Shown here one piece after another: positions 58,851 through 64,000 of a stretch of DNA of 64,000 bases. The stretch spans positions 1,699,501 through 1,763,500 of the forward strand of contig NZ_CP130831.1 of NCBI RefSeq assembly GCF_030549525.1, written 5' to 3'. Numbering within the stretch: the stretch's first letter is position 1; the number at the start of each line of letters is the position of its first letter. This DNA is from Stenotrophomonas sp. 704A1 (GTDB lineage: Bacteria > Pseudomonadota > Gammaproteobacteria > Xanthomonadales > Xanthomonadaceae). Below the pieces are notes generated by a model. That model saw nothing but the letters and a program-made list of their open reading frames with translations, searched no databases and had not been told where the DNA came from. The position numbers and the translations under genes are program-made.

Positions 58851-60368
58851 ATGCACGCACCGCGCTGTTCCAATCGTCTCGTCCCCCGCCTGCTCGCCGG
58901 TGCGCTTGCCGCCGCACTCGCCGGTTGCGCCGTTGGCCCGGATTTCGTCAAGCCCACGCCCGCCGCACCGGACGATTGGACGAGTTGGCGCAGCGGTGAT
59001 GCGTCGCTACGCATTCCGACCGAAGCCACTCAGGCATTGCCGGCCCAGTGGTGGCTGGCATTCAACGACGCAACCCTCGATGCGTTGCAGCAGCGCGCTT
59101 TCGATGCCAGCCCCGACCTGCGCACCGCCGCGCTGCGCTTCGCCCAGGCGCGCGCGCAGCGCAACACGGTGGCCGCGCAGCGCGGGCCGGAAATCAACGC
59201 CAGCGGCAGCGCCACCCGCCAGCGCCAGAGCCAGAGCGGTGCCGGCACGCGCATGATCGGCATCATGGGGGCCGACCCCAGCCTCACCGAGTTGCTGGCC
59301 GAACCGTTCACGCTGTACCAGGCCGGCTTCGACGCCTCGTGGGAGCTGGATTTGTGGGGCCGCGTGCGCCGATCCGTGGAAGCCGCCGATGCCGATGTCG
59401 GCCACCAGGCTGCGCTGCTCGATCTGGCCCGCCTTGGCCTGACCAGCGACGTGGCGCGCAATTACTTCGAGCTGCGCACCGCCCAGCGGCAGATCCGCTT
59501 GATGCGCGAGGACATCGCCGCACTGGAAGACCGCGCCGCGCTGCTGCAAGCGCGCGTAGAAGGCGGCGTGCTCGACCACACCGACCTGCAACGCCAGCGC
59601 GCCGAACTGGCCGCATTGAAAGCGCAACTGCCGCCGCTGCTGGCACAGGAAGCCGCCAGCGCCAATCAGATCGCACTGCTGCTGGGCGAACGCCCGGGCG
59701 CGCTGCGGGCCGAACTCGCACCGCGCGAAGCCGACGCCGGGACTTCGTTGCCCGATCTTGCCCTCGGCTTGCCATCGGAAGTTGCGCTGCGCCGCCCCGA
59801 CATCCGCGCCGCCGAAGCGCGCCTGCACAGCGCCACCGCCAGCATCGGCATCGCCAGGGCCGACCTGTACCCCAGCATCCGGCTTGGTGCGACGTTCGGT
59901 TACGAGTCCTACCTGAGCGGCGAATTTTCTGACTGGGGCAGCCGCACCTGGTCGGTTGGCCCCAGCCTCGGCCTGCCGATCTTCGACCATGGCCGACGCA
60001 AGGCCACCGTGCAACTGCGCGAACTGCAACAGCAAGAAGCCGCCATCAACTACCAACAGACCGTGCTGAAAGCTTGGCAGGAAATCGACGATTCGCTGTC
60101 CGCCTACAGCGCCGAGCAGCGTCAGGCGCGCGAACTGCAAACCCGCAGCGATGCGGCTGGCGATGCCTATCAGCTTGCACAGGCGCGCTACGACGGTGGC
60201 GTCACCGATTTCACTGCCGTACTCGACGCCCAGCGCAGCTATCTACAAGCCCGCCGTGACCTGGCGGCCAGCGAGGGACGTTTGAGTACGCGCTACGTCA
60301 CCGTCAACAAGGCCATCGGCAACGTGCCGTTGGACACGGAGAACGCGGCAGGAAAAGGGATGGAGTGA
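58851..60368 (+). CDS. NodT-family outer-membrane efflux lipoprotein
   Basis: A 505-residue outer-membrane factor of the TolC/NodT group. A lipobox LAGC (after LLAGALAAALAGC) ends the signal peptide, and two OEP repeats follow, with VGPDFVKPTPAAPDDW near the start and WELDLWGRVRRSVEAADAD (about 163-181). It gives the exporter its own exit channel, which the E. coli ybhGFSR cluster lacks. Start 12 bp after the permease. Confidence 0.92.
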   Translation: MHAPRCSNRLVPRLLAGALAAALAGCAVGPDFVKPTPAAPDDWTSWRSGDASLRIPTEATQALPAQWWLAFNDATLDALQQRAFDASPDLRTAALRFAQARAQRNTVAAQRGPEINASGSATRQRQSQSGAGTRMIGIMGADPSLTELLAEPFTLYQAGFDASWELDLWGRVRRSVEAADADVGHQAALLDLARLGLTSDVARNYFELRTAQRQIRLMREDIAALEDRAALLQARVEGGVLDHTDLQRQRAELAALKAQLPPLLAQEAASANQIALLLGERPGALRAELAPREADAGTSLPDLALGLPSEVALRRPDIRAAEARLHSATASIGIARADLYPSIRLGATFGYESYLSGEFSDWGSRTWSVGPSLGLPIFDHGRRKATVQLRELQQQEAAINYQQTVLKAWQEIDDSLSAYSAEQRQARELQTRSDAAGDAYQLAQARYDGGVTDFTAVLDAQRSYLQARRDLAASEGRLSTRYVTVNKAIGNVPLDTENAAGKGME

Positions 60369-60378
60369 GGAGAGAACC

Positions 60379-61632
60379 ATGCGGAAAAATGGCCCTGAGC
60401 TGGAAGCAGACATGTCGAAGACCCCTGCCGTGGCAAGGCGCACTGCGCTGGTGGTAGGACTTGGCATCAGTGGCATCGCGTGCGCGATTGCGCTGCACCG
60501 TGCGGGGTGGCTTCCCGTCGTTGTCGAACGTGCGCCAGCCCGCCGCCGGGGCGGCTACTTCATTGCCGTGATGGGTGTGGGGCGATCGGCTGCCGCCGAT
60601 CTAGGAGTCGGAGACCGCTTGGTCGATCACAGGGCCGAAAGCATGACCTATGTCATCGATCGGCAAGGGAATCGATCTCCGGGCCTGAGTTTCGCCGACA
60701 TACCGATCAATCCCTACCTCACCATGCGGGGTGATGTCGAAGACGCAGTTTGGAAGACATTGCAAGAGGTCGCGCCCGACACGGAAATCCACTTCTCGAC
60801 CACTCCGACCGCGATCGAGCAAAATGGGGATTGTGTCGAGGTGACGCTTGAAGGGCCGCAGGGCGTGAGCCGCCGCTGGTTCGACCTTGTGATCGGTGCC
60901 GATGGCATCCGCTCCACGGTGCGCCGTCTTGCATTCCCTCCTGCGCTTGGCGGCTTGCAGCGTCTTGGCACCATGATCTGCGCCTATGCGCTTCAGGAGG
61001 ATCTACCCACGCTGCCAAGCGGGGTCGGAGGGCAGATCATCGAGCCTGGTCGTTCGTTCACCGTCTTTCCCTTCGATGATCGGCGATCGACGGTACTGTT
61101 CTCCTGGTATGCGGCCGATCCTGATGCCGAGCGTAAAGGGAAGGCCGCCGAACAAATCCGCAAGGCATTCGGGCCAGAGCCTCTCGGCCCTATCCTGGAA
61201 GCTGCATTGGGGCAACTGGAGACGAGCGAGGCGGCCCTGTTCGACATCGCCGAGCAGGTTCGCCTTTCCACTTGGTATCAGGGGCGCGTGGTGCTGGTCG
61301 GTGATTCGGCCTGGTGCCCATCACTTTACTCGGGCATGGGCGCGTCGAGCGGCCTGGCCGGCGCCAATGTGCTGGGCAAGCGTCTCGAAGAACATGGCGA
61401 CGACATCGCAGCCGCCCTCGCCGACTGGGAAGCCACGATGCGGCCACGGATAGCGGAGTTCCAGAAGTCGGCCGGAACCGGCATTGGCGTCTTCACCCCC
61501 GCCAGCGACAAGGCAATCCGCATCCGCAAGCGTGCGATGTCACTTTTGACCAATCCCATAGTGCGCTGGGTGTTCTCGCACGTGGGCAAATTTCTGCCCG
61601 TCATGCAGCAACGGGAACGTCCGATTTTCTGA
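60379..61632 (+). CDS. TetX-like FAD-dependent monooxygenase
   Basis: A 417-residue class A flavoprotein monooxygenase. Rossmann GxGxxG is VVGLGISGIACAIAL (about residues 25-39). The second FAD motif is VIGADGIRS, and the GD motif VVLVGDSAWCPSLYSGMGAS lies at about 305-325. It resembles TetX and other enzymes that hydroxylate aromatic substrates. An antibiotic-inactivating role fits the neighbouring exporter but is inference. The start at 60379 is supported by GAGGAGAGAACC; a shorter start at 60412 is possible. It lies 10 bp after the channel gene. Confidence 0.85.
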   Translation: MRKNGPELEADMSKTPAVARRTALVVGLGISGIACAIALHRAGWLPVVVERAPARRRGGYFIAVMGVGRSAAADLGVGDRLVDHRAESMTYVIDRQGNRSPGLSFADIPINPYLTMRGDVEDAVWKTLQEVAPDTEIHFSTTPTAIEQNGDCVEVTLEGPQGVSRRWFDLVIGADGIRSTVRRLAFPPALGGLQRLGTMICAYALQEDLPTLPSGVGGQIIEPGRSFTVFPFDDRRSTVLFSWYAADPDAERKGKAAEQIRKAFGPEPLGPILEAALGQLETSEAALFDIAEQVRLSTWYQGRVVLVGDSAWCPSLYSGMGASSGLAGANVLGKRLEEHGDDIAAALADWEATMRPRIAEFQKSAGTGIGVFTPASDKAIRIRKRAMSLLTNPIVRWVFSHVGKFLPVMQQRERPIF

Positions 61633-61734
61633 GTGTTCACTGCCGTCAGGTTGTGGGGGGTAGAGCTTCCAATCCAAGCGTCTGATCCAGATGGCATCAG
61701 GCTAAGACAGACTTCATCAGGGGGCAGCAGAGTT

Positions 61735-62679
61735 ATGGAGATCCGACACCTGCGCTGCTTTCTTGCGGTAGCTGAAGAACTGCGCTTTGCGCGGGCAGCG
61801 GAACGACTGCACATGGAGCAATCGCCATTGTCGCGGGCGATCAAGGAGTTGGAAGAAGACTTGGGTGTGGCGCTGTTCGTCCGCACCACGCGCACCACTC
61901 GACTGACCCGCGCTGGCACGCTGTTCTTGGAACACGTGCGCCGCGTGTTCACGGCCTTGGAACAAGCACGCGACAGTGTAAAAGCGGCGGCAAACGGTTT
62001 TCATGGCCAATTGCGCGTGGCCTTGTCGGACGGCATTACGCCCTCGCGCTTGCCGGCCGTGCTGGCGCTATGCCGGCAGGAGGAGCCGGAAGTCGAAATA
62101 CGGTTCTTCGAGGTGCCGCTGTCGCAGCAGATCAAGGGCCTGCATGACGACCTGTACGACGTGGGGTTCACGCAGTCCGATGAAGTGGGTGATGGCATCA
62201 CCGCCATACCTGTCTGGAGCGACCCGATCATGGTGGCGGTGCCCGCACGGCATCCGCTGCTAGCCCACAAGCGCATTCCGCTGGATGAACTGCTGCGCTA
62301 TCCGCTCGTCCTGTGTGATCCGCAAGTGTGTGAAGGCCCCGCCAAGCACGTCGATCGGATACTGCGCCGGGTGGACATGGAGCCATTGGTCGCAGAACGA
62401 GTCGCTTCGTGTGATTTGATGATGGCGCTGGTATCGGCCGGCTTCGCGCTTGGTCTGGCAGGTGCCGCGCGTATTGCCGCCAGCCATGAACCGGGCGTAG
62501 TCGCCCGGCCGCTGGCGCTGCGCGTGCCACCGCTAACGACCTACCTACTGCACGCCGCAGGCGAGCCGTCCGAGGAGCTTGCGCGGTTCATTGAGCGCGT
62601 GCAGGCCGTCGAATCACCGGAACCCCCAAGGCCCAAGCCGGGCCATCATTCCGATTCCCTGGAGGAACCTGCGCCATGA
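61735..62679 (+). CDS. LysR-family transcriptional regulator
   Basis: A 314-residue LysR regulator. HTH: EIRHLRCFLAVAEELRFARAA, then LHMEQSPLSRAIKELEEDLGV (about 2-45), with a substrate-binding domain of the usual length. Start ATG at 61735. It overlaps the next gene by 4 bp. LysR genes at this place, between relaxase and eexN, recur in Tn4371-like ICEs, so it may be backbone and not cargo. Inducer and targets unknown. Confidence 0.92.
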   Translation: MEIRHLRCFLAVAEELRFARAAERLHMEQSPLSRAIKELEEDLGVALFVRTTRTTRLTRAGTLFLEHVRRVFTALEQARDSVKAAANGFHGQLRVALSDGITPSRLPAVLALCRQEEPEVEIRFFEVPLSQQIKGLHDDLYDVGFTQSDEVGDGITAIPVWSDPIMVAVPARHPLLAHKRIPLDELLRYPLVLCDPQVCEGPAKHVDRILRRVDMEPLVAERVASCDLMMALVSAGFALGLAGAARIAASHEPGVVARPLALRVPPLTTYLLHAAGEPSEELARFIERVQAVESPEPPRPKPGHHSDSLEEPAP

Positions 62680-62954
62680 AGAAGATCGTCCCATTCTTGC
62701 TGGTGGCCGCGTTGACTGCCTGCGGCCAGTCCGAAACGCCTCAGAAGGCCAACACTTCGGAAGCGAATATCCCAACGGTGGAAGAACTGGCGGCCAATCC
62801 CGAACGGCTCAAGGAACTGCGCCAGCAATGCAAGACCGACCGCCCGAAGCTCGGCGACGTGCTGTGCAATCGGGTGGCCGAAGCCACGCGCAAGCGGTTC
62901 TATGGCGACGGCGAAACGCCGTACACGCCGCCGAAAGAACCGCCCAAGTTCTGA
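62676..62954 (+). CDS. eexN: EexN-like entry-exclusion lipoprotein
   Basis: A 92-residue lipoprotein: signal MKKIVPFLLVAALTAC with lipobox LTAC (C16), then PTVEELAANPERLKELRQQCK (about residues 30-50), the EexN pattern with a conserved second cysteine. EexN-type proteins prevent redundant transfer between cells with the same element. It sits between LysR and traG as in related ICEs. Start overlaps the LysR stop by 4 bp. Confidence 0.85.
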   Translation: MKKIVPFLLVAALTACGQSETPQKANTSEANIPTVEELAANPERLKELRQQCKTDRPKLGDVLCNRVAEATRKRFYGDGETPYTPPKEPPKF

Positions 62955-62996
62955 TCGTTGGCGGTTCGCCGCATCGTCTTCATTTTTTGATCGACA

Positions 62997-63028
62997 CGCC
63001 GCAATGCGCCTGCGCTTGCGGCGTTTTT
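62997..63028 (+). terminator. Terminator after eexN
   Basis: CGCCGCAA...TTGCGGCG (8-bp arms) followed by TTTTT. The remainder of the gap to traG (63029-63189) holds no supported gene; GGAGG precedes traG. Confidence 0.85.
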
Positions 63029-63189
63029 CTTTGGCTGGCTGTCGCACTCATTCTGTCTTTTTGCTCGACCTTTCTGCTGAAAACGGTCTTTGACCGGCAC
63101 TGACCCGGCACCGAACCTGACGCCTGCGGCACGCCCTTGTGTCGCTTCTTCCATGAGGAATCAGCGCAGGAGAAATCGGAGGCCAGGTC

Positions 63190-64000
63190 ATGCAAGGGAC
63201 GAACGTGCTGTTCGGTCAGATCGCCGTGGTATTCGGCATCGTGATCGCCGGAGTGTGGGGCGCCACACAATGGACAGCCGCGGCCCTTGGCTATCAAGTA
63301 CGCCTTGGCTCGCCCTGGTTCGACTTCCTTGGCACTTCGATTTATCACCCGTGGAAGCTGTTTGAGTGGTGGTTCTTCTTCGGCGCCTATGCGCCGGAAG
63401 TCTTCGACACCGGCGGCGCCATTGCCGGCGCCAGCGGCATGGTCGCCGTGGTCGTCGCCATCGCCATGTCGGTCTGGCGCTCGCGCCAAGCGCGCCTGGT
63501 CACGACCTACGGCTCTGCGCGCTGGGCGAACGCTCAGGACATTCGCAAAGCCGGCCTCACACAGCCGGCCGGCGTGTTCCTCGGCCAGCACGACCGCCAG
63601 TACCTGCGGCACGAAGGGCCGGAACACGTCCTGACCTTCGCGCCCACCCGCTCGGGCAAAGGCGTGGGCTTGGTGGTGCCAACGCTGCTGTCTTGGCCGG
63701 CGTCGGCCGTCATCCACGACATCAAGGGCGAGAACTGGCAGATCACCGCCGGCTGGCGCTCGCGCTTCTCGCATTGCCTGCTGTTCAACCCGACCGATGC
63801 GAAGTCGGCCGCCTACAACCCGCTGCTGGAGGTGCGACGCGGCGCGCATGAAGTGCGCGACGTTCAGAACATTGCCGACATTTTGGTTGATCCCGAAGGC
63901 GCGCTGGAGAAGCGCAACCATTGGGAGAAGACCTCGCACGCGCTGCTGGTCGGGGCCATCCTGCATGTGCTCTACGCGGGCGAGGACAAGACGCTGCGCG
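63190..64000 (+). CDS. traG: TraG/VirD4-type coupling protein, C-terminus outside window
   Basis: The first 270 residues of a type IV coupling protein, which feeds the relaxase-DNA complex into the mating channel. Two N-terminal transmembrane segments (IAVVFGIVIAGVWGATQW and GAIAGASGMVAVVVAIAMSV, about 11-28 and 77-96), then the Walker A FAPTRSGKGVGLVVP (about 151-165), and VIHDIKGENWQ. The frame is open at the right edge. Further transfer genes (trb) are expected beyond. Confidence 0.95.
   Translation, partial: MQGTNVLFGQIAVVFGIVIAGVWGATQWTAAALGYQVRLGSPWFDFLGTSIYHPWKLFEWWFFFGAYAPEVFDTGGAIAGASGMVAVVVAIAMSVWRSRQARLVTTYGSARWANAQDIRKAGLTQPAGVFLGQHDRQYLRHEGPEHVLTFAPTRSGKGVGLVVPTLLSWPASAVIHDIKGENWQITAGWRSRFSHCLLFNPTDAKSAAYNPLLEVRRGAHEVRDVQNIADILVDPEGALEKRNHWEKTSHALLVGAILHVLYAGEDKTLR

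Overview
The window holds two integrative conjugative elements (ICEs) with about 12.6 kb of ordinary chromosome between them. The DNA is GC-rich. The chromosomal genes (fluoride exporter, ADP-ribosylglycohydrolase, Anr-type oxygen-responsive cluster with hemN, tRNA-Gly/tRNA-Cys) and the ICE types suggest a gammaproteobacterium of the Xanthomonadaceae, most likely Stenotrophomonas or a close relative. The genus is an inference, not something proven by a marker gene here.

Region 1 (1-10612) is the right end of an ICEclc/PAGI-type element, all transcribed leftward: alpA, parA, a shi-like small gene, parB, DUF2857, STY4528 family, TIGR03761 family, inrR-like DUF3158, ssb and topB (running off the left edge). 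This is the DNA-processing and partition module that in ICEclc also carries the bistable transfer-competence switch. It ends in an IS66 remnant and an 18-bp copy of the tRNA-Gly 3' end, which marks the attachment site. A 17-bp palindrome occurs three times in its intergenic gaps.

Region 2 (10613-23247) is chromosome: a tRNA-Gly terminator, tRNA-Gly(GCC) and tRNA-Cys(GCA), an ADP-ribosylglycohydrolase, a DUF4124 protein, a flavin reductase divergent from an ArsR-type regulator, an esterase coupled to a DUF6265 protein, an AraC regulator, crcB behind a fluoride riboswitch, a divergent CI/Cro-like regulator pair, and an oxygen-responsive group (CcoG-like ferredoxin, truncated haemoglobin, hemN) with two Anr/FNR boxes. 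A secreted protein with five 20-residue repeats closes the region.

Region 3 (23248-64000, continuing past the window) is a Tn4371-family ICE inserted at the 3' half of a tRNA-Leu(UAA) gene. Its backbone is int, radC, DUF932, a large ParB-like protein, DUF736, DUF2958, DUF2285, an excisionase-like HTH gene, repA with iterons, parA/parB-like, DUF2840, traF, the relaxase, an eexN-like lipoprotein and traG. Three cargo blocks interrupt it: (i) a six-gene arsenic operon that includes an ATP-grasp protein of unknown role and an ArsC-acetyltransferase fusion; (ii) a five-gene defence block at 35859-41897 made of a ribbon-helix-helix regulator, a PaeR7I/XhoI-type restriction-modification pair, a catalytically degenerate long prokaryotic Argonaute and a PD-(D/E)XK nuclease; (iii) a CecR/YbhGFSR-like drug exporter with its own outer-membrane channel, a lipoprotein hydrolase and a TetX-like flavin monooxygenase.

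The defence block is the most interesting part. An Argonaute-nuclease pair reads directly on from a restriction-modification pair in one tightly packed leftward gene set, behind an inverted-repeat operator. Restriction and a probable guide-directed abortive-infection system may therefore be co-expressed and move together on one conjugative element.
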